From positions 25,546,501-25,610,500 of the forward strand of contig NC_083387.1 of the NCBI RefSeq assembly GCF_031755915.1: a stretch of 64,000 bases of DNA, read 5' to 3'. Origin of the DNA: Ziziphus jujuba. Taxonomy: Eukaryota > Streptophyta > Magnoliopsida > Rosales > Rhamnaceae. The notes under the pieces were generated by a model. The model was not told where the DNA came from. It ran no database searches and was given only the letters and a program-made list of their open reading frames with translations. This document shows, in pieces, positions 50,101-62,722 of this stretch. The translations under genes were made by a program, and so were the position numbers. Position 1 is the stretch's first letter, and every line of letters begins with the position of its first letter.

Positions 50101-53100
50101 GGTGGTTCACTGCTGGTACAAATGTCAAGATCATAATAATTTTCCTTGTAAATGATAGACTGAAGCGGATTAGAATAAAAAAAAATTTGACTCATTTTAT
50201 TTCGAATTTTAGTTGACAGAATATGTGTACCCTCCTTTTTATAGCTTCAGTCATTTAGAATCCAAACTAATTCTGACAAACATTAGCATCAGAAGCCAAG
50301 CACAATTTAAACATCCTTTTGAAAACATTTTAAGTTACCACTTATATCGAGAAGATGACCAAGTCTGCCTTTCCGTTCGGGCCTGAAACTTGAAATATAT
50401 TTCCTGCATTATTAGTTCAATATCAGTGACTAGCAAAAAGGGGAAAACATTCATGTGACAGAAAGAGATTTATTAATAATAGCTACCTCTAAATAACGAG
50501 GAAGAAGAATTTAGGTGGGTAAAAAACAGTTAAGCTCTTTGCACTGTCTTTATACTATTATCCTACTCTAAAACACATTCCAAAAATAAGAAAATGAGTT
50601 CAGCTAGATTTGGCAAAAATCAAACCTACACTAAACCATTTACTTCTTCAGAGCCTAATATCATTTATAGAGGGTCAGCTACAAAGATTTTATTTTACAC
50701 AACCCTTCATTACTGAGACCATTCTCATCATCAGCCTAAAAGCCTGTTCCCAATGCCTCACCAAAAAGACTTAGAGCCCTCATTTTTGTCACCTAACTTT
50801 GTCCTTTTATCACTTACCACCTATTCAACCTCCCATCAAAAGAAATAGCAAGAATCAAAATCTTTTTAAGATTAAACTAGAAAATTAAATTTACCAGTTG
50901 CAAATAAATTAGTAACTGAAATTTCCACATGTGGTAATGGTTAAAAAGCATACCATCCAGTTGCAACGCGGCATTCATAATTTTTTATGGTATCTTCAAG
51001 CTCAAGGGCCTCCAAGACGAAGTTCATATATTCGCTGTTAAAAACTGAAAGTTAAATTTGATTACTATTAGAGAAAAAAAAAAATAGAAGCAGAATTAGC
51101 TATAGTGTCATGATCCATTATTTCAAATCTTGGATCAAATAGTGGTTGTGCATGTAAATGTATCTATATATCCCTATGTCCATCAGCAAAATAAGACACA
51201 AAAGACATTTAAATAATATGAGGTAAACTGTAGCATTTATGAACCAAAAAAAATGTGACAACAAATAAACAAAGAAGAAGAAAGATTATTGATTGAAAGC
51301 TATGAATTATTCTTATACTTTAAAAAAATCTACCTTTTGTATCGATAGTACTCCTCTCTAGCTATCCTAAGTCGACGTCTTAGCATTGCCATCGATTTGT
51401 TATCAGTGTCATAATCCATATCATTTTCTCCTAATCTCCCACCTTGCGGTTTGAACAAAGGGTCATCTTCTAACTAGAAAGAGAACAAAAATTAAAAGAC
51501 CGAAACAGAACCAAACAAACAGCAATTTGAACAGAGTTAATTAAACCTGAATAGAATAAGTAAAACTACCATTTGAAGCAACATATTATCGATAATATTC
51601 ATGAAGGATCTCAAAGGATCACGCTTAGACATTTGCTTTGATGTTGCCTGAGCGATCTGATAATCCAAGAGCACAAATCACGTAAGTAGAAAAGAAAGAT
51701 TTTTTATTTTTTTTTTTAATTTTTTTTTCAGGCAAAATAATTCAGAATAAAATGAATCAATAATAACAAGAAAATACTTAGCTCAGTAATATTCTAACAT
51801 GACATTTCCATTAAATATCTAAGTCTCTCTCAACTTTAATTAATTTATACCTCAAATTTCGATTAAGAAAAGGATTTTATTTTTAAATTTAGCATGCCAG
51901 ACACCATTATGTTACTGTTAGTGTATCATGTTTTTGGTCACAACAAAATTCCTCCTAGTAGCTTTACTGTTTTGGAACAGTGGTAACTTAATATGAGATT
52001 AGACTTTAATTATCCGTCTGGCCTTGCATTTGAATCCTAGTTACACTACTTCTGATAAATTATTGTACTGCACTTGTTTACTGGGTTGCAGACATAAACC
52101 CAAATTTCCATCATGTTATTAGATGAACCTACATATACAGAGGAGTGTTACACACACCAGTATGTGAGCTTGATATACCTAGTTGGATCATGTTTCTAAT
52201 AATTTTAAGTTTTTTTGATAGTGATAATTTAGCAAAATTATCACAAGCTTCTGGAAATTTTCTCCACTAGAAAAGAATCCAAGATTAGACTTCTATAGAG
52301 ATATTCAAGTACAAAACACAGTTTGATTACCATGACAAAGGAAATGAAATAAACTTTGCAAGACCGATGATAATCTGCTATATAAACGTCAAATTTTAAA
52401 GATAGGAATATCTTACCACTATAGCATTTGAAAGGTCTTGGTGAGCATCATCAAGTTTCACAGCCATTTTAGCAATTTTGTGCGACAAGACCTTTTGACG
52501 AGCAGGCCAGTCTGCATTTTTCCAGATGCCCTTTGGAATTTCACTCAAACCAAAACCAAGAAGAAATGCACCAGTTACAAGTCCAAAAGTGTTTGAGCAA
52601 GCCATTGCTAAACCCATAATTCCTCCACTCCTAAAAAAATATATCAATTGTTAAAAAAATGAAAAAAGAAAACACAAATAAGCTGGACACAAACTAATTA
52701 TGAATTATGAATTTAAAAAAAGCATATAAGTGGCTTTCAAAATAAAGATCAAGGCCATGGTAAAAGAGAGATCTTCAACTTTACCATCCCAATGTAAATG
52801 AGACAGTCATAGACAATAGAAGTGCGTGAAAAGAGTAACATTCCTAACTTAGGACCATCAAAAGGTCGCAATTATTGGCACCTAATTCTCCATATGTAGA
52901 GCGTCTATTACGCAAAGTTCTTTCTGCTATCTTTAGCCATTCCCTGAAGGGAAATCTTGTTCTTCTCCCATCATAATCAAAGATTATCCATAAGGAAAAG
53001 TTTGGCTTGTTTTAATTATGAATAACTAAGATCAGCAAGATGTTATCAATATCACTAGAACAATTGTGCAAATTTTTTTGGATGGAAACTGGCAAGAAGT

Positions 53101-55405
53101 AGTACTTGTGAAAACTATATCTTCAATCACAAAATACTGTAAAAAGAACCTTTTAAAATTGATAGATTGTCATGGTTGTGTTTGTCTGGTTATGCATGAA
53201 ATGCCCAGCTGAGACTGGTAGAGAGCCAGTAAACAAGTGAGACTAATGACAAAAGAAACAGAAAGCAACAGTATGCAACTTCAACAATAAGGACCATCCT
53301 GAGGAACAGAACCCTAAGAAAACCATTTATTGCAATTACAACACTAACTGAAGTATTAAATCAGAAATAACAAAAAGGTTCAAGATGTAGAGATGCACTT
53401 TTCAACAAGGAATACCAAGGTTCACACTTGATGCATGCTAAGTAACATTGAACTAATAATAACAATTTTTATTAACTTAGAAAGAAGCCCACTGAACGAA
53501 TGGTTAAATTATTATTAGTCTCAAAACAACCATGCAATTCAAGTTGATGCACATTAATCCTCCTTCCCATCATGTGTGGGTTTCATTCTAGTAATTCTTT
53601 TTCATGACTAATCCAGAATCCAACATTCTAATCTGTTTCTTTGGATTAATATAATTCCTTTTTTTAATAATAAAAAATCTATTAGATGTAGAAGTAATGA
53701 AAGTAAATTTAGAAAAGTAGAAAGCTTACAAATTTTTTCGAAGAGTAATTACTAGTATAAATCCAAAGAATCCAATGGAGCCCACACAAAGGTAGAAGAC
53801 CAAATTTCCTTGTATGCTAGTCTTCAATCTTTCTGTCACTGTGAAGTCTCCAGCATCTTCATAACCCTCAATGGTAGGTGCCACAGCCCTACTCAGAGAA
53901 ATAGTTTATTAACCATGAAATCGTTTAAATCTTTACATACATGACACATATTCTATAAACAATGGACTCTGAAAGCACAAAAATGAAACCCTATGAATTA
54001 TTATTGAAGTATGAAAAATTGGAAATGATCAACGGAGAAATGTTTCAAGTAGTTTCTAATTCAAGTCGAGCAATAAATATTTCCTTCTGTAATAAGGAGT
54101 TAAATAAGTGTATGTAAATAAAGAGATAAATATATAGGTTAAAAAACAAAGAATAACTTACCATGTAAGCAAAAATGTACTCCAATATGTTAAGCCCCAA
54201 AAGAATGAAATTGCTCCATTGTGCTGACCACTTAATGTCTGAATGGTAATCATGTGAATAAATTAGTTAAATCTATTAATTCATTGATTTGGTGTTCACC
54301 TTTGTGAATTTAGAGGACTGAATTTGAATTCTTAGTGTGAACTAGTTTAAAATTACTAACTTTTAATGTCAATGAAATCCTCATGTGAATTGGGTTAGCA
54401 GTAATAAGGTGGATACTTATGAAGGATTTCTTCAAATTACTTGAACAGAGAGTTTGCTTCTCTATATATTATTGAAAAAAGCTGTTAAACTCCCTTCTTT
54501 CATTTGTTTTCAACATTCCACGTTAACAATCCAAATCTTTCTTATCGAATCCAAAAATTAAACTGCAACTTTGACCAGCCAATAACAAGTTCAACATCGA
54601 GCCTTGTAGAAACAAACAGGATGAGTACAGAAAAATTATTTAATGCGCCCCAAAAGAGGGAAATTAAACAAAATGACCATCTTCATATTTATTTTCAAAC
54701 TTTTTGAGAAATGATGATATGCCCAATATAATGACAGTAAAAGATGTATGATGAATTTATGTGTTTGAGAAGTTTTCTTAATCTTAACTAGAATTATGAA
54801 CCTTCATATATAAATTTAATACATTACATAGTTCATGCATTATTTCATCACCTGGTATAATTTAAGGCAATAACATAATCACATTACAGACTGCTTTCAG
54901 ATAAACAAAAATTAATCAAAGGTTAACCAAGTGCTTCCAACTCAGAATCCATAATCAAAATCATAGTTTCTATCATATTCTAATTGAAACAGTTTGATCA
55001 ACCAATAAAAGAATATTCAAATTAATATAAAAATTCCCAACATTTGTCAGCGGAAGAGATATAAAATGCTTAGAATCATGCAGAAACACATACATGTGTA
55101 AATAGATGCAATACATACATAGTTAAATATATATATATATATATATACACACACAAGCGCACATGCAGAATATTGCTTGATGCATAATGTTTTAATGGAA
55201 GAGATTATATATATATATATATGTAAGTATATATTACCGTCCAGATGTCAGCAGGAACAAGGATGATAATGGATAGAGAACAGAACCAGGTATATCCAAC
55301 GGTGTAAAGGACGTATTTGGGGACGTCAGGCCCAGCAAAATATTTCAACGTGAAAACCACCATCCCCATTGTCAGGGGCAATGATATCAGATAAAACACC
55401 CACAT
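47177..55405 (-). CDS. LMBR1-like multipass membrane protein, 14 exons
   Basis: Exons on the minus strand, 5' to 3', are 55238-55405, 54162-54238, 53730-53888, 52417-52630, 51570-51656, 51334-51473, 50954-51034, 50339-50403, 49825-50000, 49206-49336, 49001-49088, 48069-48285, 47773-47876 and 47177-47659. All splice sites are GT-AG, phases close, and the product is 729 residues, near the 733 I recall for Arabidopsis At5g65290. About nine membrane segments are visible, including WVFYLISLPLTMGMVVFTL, TYWSTFLLTWAV, ACSNTFGLVTGAFLLGFGL, LLAILLGCMSAAILVAEA and IYPLIMVIYTLLLASNFF. A charged loop (about residues 195-330) lies between segments five and six. The hydrophilic C-terminal 200 residues are the least conserved part. 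The family is related to animal LMBR1/lipocalin receptors and LMBD proteins. The plant function is not settled, and a transport or receptor role would be a guess. Confidence 0.92.
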
Positions 55406-55712
55406 TTCTGTTTCTGTTATTCTGCCAATATAATATTATTCAACAATTATTCGCAAAATGAAAAAGAGAATGTGTAAGCTACGGTGGTTGTTTGTTTTTC
55501 TGGAAAATGAATGGAGAACCGATCAAGAGAAAGGAGGAGAGGAAGTGGCTTTTGCGCTTTTACGTTTATTATTATTTTGACCGCACTTTGACCTTTCCTT
55601 TATGCTGAACAAATTTCTTTGGAAAACTTGTACATTTATATGTGCATCATCATATATACAATAATTCTATATAAGTATGTTTTATATAGCAAGCTAGCAA
55701 TAGATTTTACCA

Positions 55713-55743
<31 letters not shown>

Positions 55744-56627
55744 GCTAGTAATAAATTGAAAATTCAAATAGTAATTGTCATTGAACAACTAAACACTTTT
55801 CATATGATTCCACATATCAATCTATTTATTTTATTTTCACGAAAAAAATATTATTTTATAAAATGAAGTTCTTTTTTTTTTTTTAATAAATATATAATTT
55901 TTTCCATTATAAATATTTACTATAGTAAACTTATCATTCATATAATGATAAAAGTTTTTGAAAAAGAAAAAATAGAACCTAAAAATATAGTGTTACAAAA
56001 GTATCTAAAAATTAAATACTTTGTTTCTAAAATAAAATATTTGAGCATATATAGTTAATACATTATTAAAAACTAAAATCCAAATAACCGGAAGAAGTTA
56101 AAGATCCTAAATCCTGGACTCCCCAATATTTATTTATTTATTTATGTATTTTTTGCTCTCAAAATGAGACTTTAATTACTTCAATAAATATAATTAAATA
56201 ATAACAAAGCTAGAAAAAAAAATACTATTTATTACCTTTTTTTTTTTTTTTTTTTTGGGGACAGGGTGATCCCTACATGTTGATATGTTAATTTGATGAT
56301 ATATATGTTTGAAGATAAAAAAAAATGCATTTCAAATGAAAGCATGGGTAGAGTTTAAATTATCTAAGAAAAAAATATTTTTGATTCCTTTTTTTTTATT
56401 TTGTTTATCTTTAAAATGAAACTGGGCCAAATTTACCTAATTGGAGCTTGAATTAGAAGCTCAGCCGCTTAAGAAAACCCTAGCGAGGCCCATTTAACAA
56501 CTTGCAGACGACGATGGAATGGAATTTCCTTTTCTCCAAGTAAAGAGTATAAACCATAAACCCAAAAGTTAAACCCTCACTGGTTTCACTTTCTCACATT
56601 TGCGTTTCCTCGTCAGACAAATAAGCA
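55406..56627. other. Divergent promoter region between LMBR1-like and prohibitin genes
   Basis: The two genes are head to head, 1.2 kb apart. The middle is AT-rich with an (AT)n run at 55720-55741 and poly-T near 56238-56256. Promoter motifs are recognisable only on the prohibitin side. Confidence 0.6.
56423..56492 (+). promoter_or_regulatory. Prohibitin promoter: two site II elements and a telo-box
   Basis: TGGGCC at 56423-56428, AAACCCTAG at 56475-56483 and GGCCCA (TGGGCC on the other strand) at 56487-56492 lie 136-205 bp before the start codon. Site II plus telo-box is a known arrangement in plant nuclear genes for mitochondrial and ribosomal proteins, which suits a mitochondrial scaffold gene. 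Confidence 0.65.
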
Positions 56628-57464
56628 ATGGCGAACCAAGCGGCTGTGTCATTCCTCACAAACATCGCACGGGGCGCAATCGGTCTCGGTGTCGGCGCCA
56701 GTGTGGTCAACTCGTCTCTGTACACTGTCGACGGCGGCCAACGCGCCGTCCTTTTCGACCGGTTCCGGGGAGTGATCGACGAAACAGTGGGAGAAGGGAC
56801 CCACTTTCTAATACCATGGCTTCAGAAGCCCTTCATCTTCGACATCCGAACCAGGCCACATACCTTCTCATCCATCTCTGGAACCAAGGACCTCCAGATG
56901 GTTAACCTCACCCTGAGGGTACTCTCTCGTCCGGAGGTCTCTCGCCTCCCCGATATCTTCAAAACCCTTGGTCTCGAATACGACGAGAAGGTACTTCCTT
57001 CAATCGGCAACGAGGTGTTGAAGGCGGTGGTCGCTCAGTTCAACGCCGACCAGCTCCTCACAGAGCGTCCACATGTGTCGGCGTTGGTCCGTGAGAGTTT
57101 GATCAAGCGAGCGAAGGATTTCAACATTGTGCTCGACGATGTGGCCATTACCCATTTGTCGTACGGAGCTGAGTTCTCTAGGGCTGTGGAGCAAAAGCAG
57201 GTGGCTCAGCAAGAGGCCGAGAGGTCGAAGTTCGTGGTGGCGAAGGCTGAGCAGGAAAGGAGGGCTGCGATTATCAGGGCACAGGGTGAGAGTGAATCTG
57301 CGAAGCTGATTTCGGATGCCACAGCTGCCGCTGGAATGGGTTTGATCGAGCTCAGGAGGATCGAGGCGGCCAGGGAAGTGGCTGCAACTCTGGCCAAGAG
57401 TCCAAATGTGGCATACCTTCCTGGAGGGAACAACCTGCTCTTGGGTCTTAACACCTCACGTTGA
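56628..57464 (+). CDS. PHB3: Prohibitin, PHB3/PHB4 type, intronless coding region
   Basis: A single 278-residue frame, close to the 277 of Arabidopsis PHB3. The N-terminal hydrophobic stretch ([17 protein letters not shown], about residues 16-32) anchors it in the mitochondrial inner membrane. The SPFH/PHB domain follows, with [50 protein letters not shown] and [13 protein letters not shown] charged coiled coil (about 180-235) begins [20 protein letters not shown]. The C-terminus is [17 protein letters not shown]. Prohibitins build a ring of alternating subunits that chaperones respiratory proteins and supports mitochondrial structure. In plants they also affect growth and stress signalling. 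The choice between PHB3 and PHB4 is not resolvable by eye. The coding sequence is strikingly GC-rich against its AT-rich flanks. Confidence 0.96.
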   Translation: MANQAAVSFLTNIARGAIGLGVGASVVNSSLYTVDGGQRAVLFDRFRGVIDETVGEGTHFLIPWLQKPFIFDIRTRPHTFSSISGTKDLQMVNLTLRVLSRPEVSRLPDIFKTLGLEYDEKVLPSIGNEVLKAVVAQFNADQLLTERPHVSALVRESLIKRAKDFNIVLDDVAITHLSYGAEFSRAVEQKQVAQQEAERSKFVVAKAEQERRAAIIRAQGESESAKLISDATAAAGMGLIELRRIEAAREVAATLAKSPNVAYLPGGNNLLLGLNTSR

Positions 57465-57909
57465 GTTGAATTGGTACTCTACAAATATGTTGCCTTTTTT
57501 CTGAGCTTGGGAAGACGTATAATGCAATTAATTATTTCTGAAATTTTGGCTTCGTAATATGTTGCTTTTTAGAACTTGAAGATATATATAATGTGGTTAA
57601 TCATTCCTGTGATTTGTCTTCGTTGTAGAATCCCCATTTAAGCTTTTTTGATATGAACTCTTGGTTGGAAAAACAGAATTATTTTTGCATTTTATTCTTT
57701 TTTTTTAAATTTCTGTTTTCTTGATTCTTGGTCTTCTCAGGTATCATGTTGATTTTATTTGACTTTTGGGATAAATAATGAAAGTGAAGCTCCACCTTCT
57801 TGTTTTGGCATTGTCGTAGTAGTAATAGCCGTGCCTTCTCAGGATACTAGGTTATTAGATTTCTATCTGTGTACTTTTTAGTGTCACTATCTGAAGCCCA
57901 TCTGAAAGT

Positions 57910-57950
<41 letters not shown>

Positions 57951-59400
57951 ATGAACAGTTTTTAAGTTATATTAACTCGTCCAAAATTGGGGTGCCTGTT
58001 GTTAGTATGTTAGCTTATTTCCAGATGTGCAAAATTTAAAAATAAGTTTTTCTTCTTGAGGATTGGGGGAATCACAATTTTAGTTTGGTGCATTATATGG
58101 ATAAAGAGAAGTGAGAAACAAGAGAACTAATATTATATATGCTTAACCCATAATTTGTCATAGTCTGCTGAAAACTAAGACAATTTGAAAAACACAACTA
58201 TATCACTGTACTTAATCTTCCATGGAATGAATTGTAAGTTAGTGTTCATTGAAACCAGATAATGCTTCAAGGGTCCTTGGAGGATATTAGAAGCCTAATC
58301 AGTCCATTTTGTTCCACTGTAGTCTATCCAATAAAATTGCATTTGTTTTTCTCAATTCTAAACAACTCTTAATAATTTTCAAAGATTTTCTCATTCATCT
58401 ATTGTTTGTTTATCCCTGTGAACAGATCCATCTCTCTAGTTACCCCACAATTGGAGCTTGTGTTTGTCCACTGTTAGACTAATCAAATCATCTCAACCAA
58501 TTGGCTACCTAATAGAATTTGATGCCAAGGGGTAGCCAAACAAAATACTTGTACATATTTGAAGAATGGAAAAATTTGCTAATTTTGAGCTTAGTATTTT
58601 TCTCTTCCAGAAGCAAATGCCAACCAACTATGAGGACCACTTGGGGCCTCCAGGAAATGTAAATTTAGATAGTTTTAGTGTTTTCTGGTTTGCATGGTGC
58701 ATTGATTATAAAGTACAATTTGCATAACCTTGCTATGCAGAAGTAGGATATGCTGTGAATATTGGGGCCTTTCTTGTGGCTGATCAAATTTCTATCATTT
58801 TAGTTAGGCACTTGTTGTTTTGCATGGTTTGCTAATCAGTGCTATGATTTTGTTCTAACCTTTTAGTTAAGTTGTTGCTATACTTTGGCTTTTGCTGCAT
58901 TACTTATACCTTGCATAATTAATTTAATGATTCACATGTACCATTCTTTGAAGACTACGAGAGAGGTTTTGTCATCTTTCATATGTTTTTGTTTTTTTAG
59001 TGGTAATCACTTTCATTATTGTGTACATGGTAATTTAGCTGCTAGTTTTGGGTTTATATTTTGCTTCAGAGACACCTCTCCTATGTCTGCTATAAATCTT
59101 GAGATACAATTGAAATTGGAATACAGGGAAGGAACTAAATTATACTTAATATATAGGAACATGAGCATTAGGATTTGGAAAGTTTAGTTGGTTGGTCTTT
59201 GATTCTGGAAGATAAAGATATGAAGTTCAAAATTAGCAAATTCGATCTTCTGAATCAGTGTTTAGGAAGTTTAGGTTTGACATAAGTCTTCGAAAACTGT
59301 AAGTTTGTGATCAAAGATGTTTTAAGTATATCTATGTGTTGGTCCATCTTTTGTTATGTGGTCTTCTTCAGATTTAGCAAGCATTGAATTTTACAAAATT
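57465..59400. repeat. Copy 1 of a diverged segmental duplication (prohibitin 3' flank)
   Basis: Begins with the prohibitin 3' UTR and matches copy 2 in the same order: TACAAATATGTTGC, a TTCCTGTGATTT block, ATAGCCGTGCCT, TTCACATGTACCATTCTTTGA, ATTGTGTACAT, TAGTTGGTTGGTCTTTG and GTGTTGGTCCA. It also holds the (CT)n run. Confidence 0.75.
57912..57949. repeat. (CT)n microsatellite
   Basis: About 19 CT units, downstream of prohibitin. Confidence 0.92.
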
Positions 59401-60034
59401 ATTCATGTACATCGCACAAAAATAAATATGTACAAACAACTTTTCTGTCCAAAAAGATCATGTTTCATTTGCTTCACTAACTTTGATGATCACCAATGTT
59501 ATATGACAATTGGAAATTGACTGTTTTGATTTTTTAAAATTAAAATCCTAATTGGAAAAGCAAATCCATAGAGGTAGCCTGTTTAAGTTATTATAGGCAT
59601 CTGTGGATTATAGGCATTTGTTGATTCCATTGGCAATTTTTATTTGAAAAAAAAAAAAAGGCATTGGGCATAGTTTTATGAGGCTATTGATTGGCTTGGA
59701 ATTGGACGGGCTGATATTGTAAGGTTGGATTTGATGGGCTTGAGCTTGGGAGAATTAGGATTGAGGGTTGGGTGGATTAGGCTTGGGACGTTAAGTTTCA
59801 TGTAACTGGGGTTAGTGTAGGGTGGTCTTAAATCTTGATTTGGGCTTGGGCCTTTTTGTTTGTTGGGCTTGTTTTGACTTTGATTGTGGCTTAGCCTTGG
59901 ACTCGGTTTGGGTATGGAACCAATTTGGTACAGTTTTGGGCTAGGTCCACTTGGTTAAGGACAAACTAACCAATTCCAAAACAGTTATTGTTAAAACAAA
60001 TAAACTTTCTAGTTTTTGTTGAGAAAATGACCTT
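59401..60034. other. Spacer between the duplicated segments
   Basis: Holds a G/T-rich stretch at about 59680-59960 with repeated GGGCTTG/GGCTTGGG phrases on the plus strand. It does not read as a gene and may be degenerate repeat sequence. Confidence 0.4.
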
Positions 60035-61440
60035 TTTAGGTCGTAAGACCACATGTTGAGCTGAGTTGGTAAAATTCAATGGAAAATTTACAAATATGTT
60101 GCTTTTTTAAAATTGAAGATGAAGATGTATAAAGTAGTTAATTATTCCTGTGATTTATCTTTGTCACAAAATTCTAATTTAAGCTTCTGTTTTTCTATAA
60201 GAACACTTAGTTGGAAATAAACATATTTTGCCTCTAATTATTTTGTTTTGAATTGGAGATAGTGAAGGTGAAAGTGAAATTTCTGTTTTTCTTTATTTTG
60301 TGTCTTACCAACAGGGAAATTGAAACAATTGTTCTGGGGTACATGTAATGTTGTTTTTGTTTGAGTTTTGGGGTAAACAATGAAAGTGAAACTGCACCTT
60401 CTCTGTTTTGGATAGGGATAGCCGTGCCTGATCTTCAGGGTACTTGGTTTTTGATTGCTATTTGTATACTTCTTCTTCCTCTTTTAGGAGCAGCTTTTAG
60501 ATGATGTTAACATGTCCAAAATTGGGATGCCTGTTGTTATATGTTAGCTTGTTTTCTCTCAAAAATTGCATCCTGCAGGAAGTGTAAATTTAGATACCAT
60601 GGGTTGAATATAGAGTACTATTTTCATAAATACCTTTACACTGCAGAAGGGATATGCCCTGAACAATTGTTGCCTTTCTTATGGCTGATTTTAGAAATGA
60701 ATCAAATCTCTATGATTTTAGTTAGGCACTTCTTGTATTGCATGGTTAGCCAATCAATGCTGGGATTTTGCACCGACTTTTTTAAATAAGTTTTTGTTTG
60801 TATATTTTGACTTCTGCCTCCTTACCCATACCTTGTGTACCTGATTTAATTATTCACATGTACCATTCTTTGAAGGTTATGATATGCAATCAAGATGAAT
60901 CCTCTGTCATATCTTTAGTGCTAATGATAATTGCTTTCATCATTGTGTACATATATCGTTATCGAGGTGAATCCTCCTTTTTATGTTTAGTGCTAGTGAT
61001 AATTGCATTCATCATTGTGTACATATATGATAGTTGAAGCTGTTCGATTTTATTTTTTATTTACTTCAGATACACCTCTCCCCTGTCTCCTACTTGAAAT
61101 ATAATAGGAATTGGAATGGGAATAGGAATGAAGGGCATGAAATTAAGTCATTACTTAAAGTATAGGAGGATTGGACTTTCTGGTGATGATTTTTGCTAGT
61201 TGTTATTTAAACATGAATCTTAGGATATGGAAAAATTAGTTGGTTGGTCTTTGCTTCTGGAAGAGAAAAACATGAAGTTCAGCAAAATTTGCTGTCTGAA
61301 TCAGTGTTCTATAAGTTTAGGTAGGCGTAAAACTTGGTCTTCAAAGCCTGTAACTTTGTGCTCTAAGTTGTTTTAGCATCTCCACGTGTTGGTCCAGCTT
61401 TCGTTATGGGGTCTTCTTTATTTTTGGCAGGCATTAACTG
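60035..61440. repeat. Copy 2 of the diverged segmental duplication, with part of a prohibitin 3' end
   Basis: Matches 57465-59400 in order, and appears to reach back about 20 bp past the prohibitin stop codon (ACCACATGTTGAG here, ACCTCACGTTGAG there). No coding body precedes it. A further internal duplication of about 70 bp is at 60887-60957 and 60958-61027 (GAATCCTC...TTCATCATTGTGTACATAT). Confidence 0.7.
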
Positions 61441-62303
61441 AAAAATATAACAAAGATCTATTTGAATTGTAGGCATTGTATAGTGCAAGGGTGTAATCGA
61501 GTTTTAAATTCATGCAAATATACCATATATTTGACTGAGTGAGTCTTTGATGGCTCTGAATGTTTGTGGAAGAGATGAAGGCACTCCTTTCTTCTCCACT
61601 CTCTTTCTTTCACTGCTGCAGATGAATTAGCTTGAGTCGCTTTGCATAGTGAAAACTATTGTACTTGGGTTGGAAGAGGGTCCATTGTGGCTCCCCGCCC
61701 CTCTTTGTTAGCTGCTGATGCTGCTCTTATTTCTTAATATAATACCACTTGTCATTCAAAAGGGGATACTATGCATGAAAAATGTATATTATTATAAACA
61801 ACAAATTTATAGAATATTGCATAAAGCAAGGAATGATATTTATCATTTCAAATTAATTATCAAATATTTTTTAACTTATATTATACATGAAACTATGAAT
61901 ACCAATCTAGTGTATTAGATGCCAATATGAAATATATTAAACTTGCATATCTGAAGAATTTGGAACCGTACATATTTTGAAAATGCTCCTAATCGTGTTC
62001 AAATTCAATGTTGTGGTGGATTCTAATAAATAAAAAGTAACAAAAAAGAATTTGAGGTTTTAGGATAGTTCATAAAAATGATGAAATCAAACAAGAGTCT
62101 TTGACACAGATAACTCAAGGGTACTTGAATTGAATCAACACTCAAAACCTGTAAAAGCTTAACTGCAAGAAATTAACTAACATTGCCTGACACCATAACC
62201 AACAACAGCTACTCTTTTATTATAGTCAGTCTGAGGAATATAAAGCGACAGCTAGAACTGGTTTTGAGTGTTTGGTTGCAAGAATTGTTGAAGGAATAAA
62301 AAG
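61441..62303. other. Intergenic DNA
   Basis: AT-rich to mixed DNA with no gene seen. The frame at 61718-61918 is short and AT-driven. Confidence 0.5.
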
Positions 62304-62590
62304 TGTGGTGGCTTGGGGTTGAGAAGATTGGGAGTTATGAACGATGCTCTGTTAAGCAAGCTTGATTGGTCTCTCACTAGGGAAGGGAAGAAGACAAGCC
62401 TGGGTGAAATCTTTAAAAGCTAAATATTTCCCGTATTCTAGTTCTTTAATTGCAGGAAAAAGATGAGTTGCTTTTGGCCTTGGGAAGGAATCTTTAGAGG
62501 GAGGAAATTGGTGATAAAAGGAAGTTGCTATAGGGTGGGGAGAGGTGATAAAATAAATATCTTTCAGGGACGTTACATATCTAGACAGAT
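62304..62590 (+). mobile_element. LINE reverse transcriptase C-terminal fragment
   Basis: One frame gives CGGLGLRRLGVMNDALLSKL then DWSLTR (62304 on), the conserved plant LINE step after the RT palm. After two stop codons near 62420-62440, a shifted frame continues with CFWPWEGIFRGRKLVIKGSC then YRVGRGDKINIF, matching the usual SW.WKGI..GR..V..G..W.IG.G..I..W pattern. It is a short, broken fragment in the opposite orientation to the LINE at 25 kb and is unlikely to be expressed. Confidence 0.75.
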
Positions 62591-62691
62591 ACATGAATTT
62601 AAATCCTCCCTTTGAAGGAAAGTAAAAAAAATAAGATGCTGTTGTGTAACACCTTTTGTTTTTGAATTTTTTTTTAACCTAATTGTTTGTG

Positions 62692-62722
<31 letters not shown>

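Noticed and set aside
56822..57454. Minus-strand frames inside prohibitin
   Set aside because: Antisense shadows of a GC-rich coding exon; the plus-strand frame is an unambiguous prohibitin.
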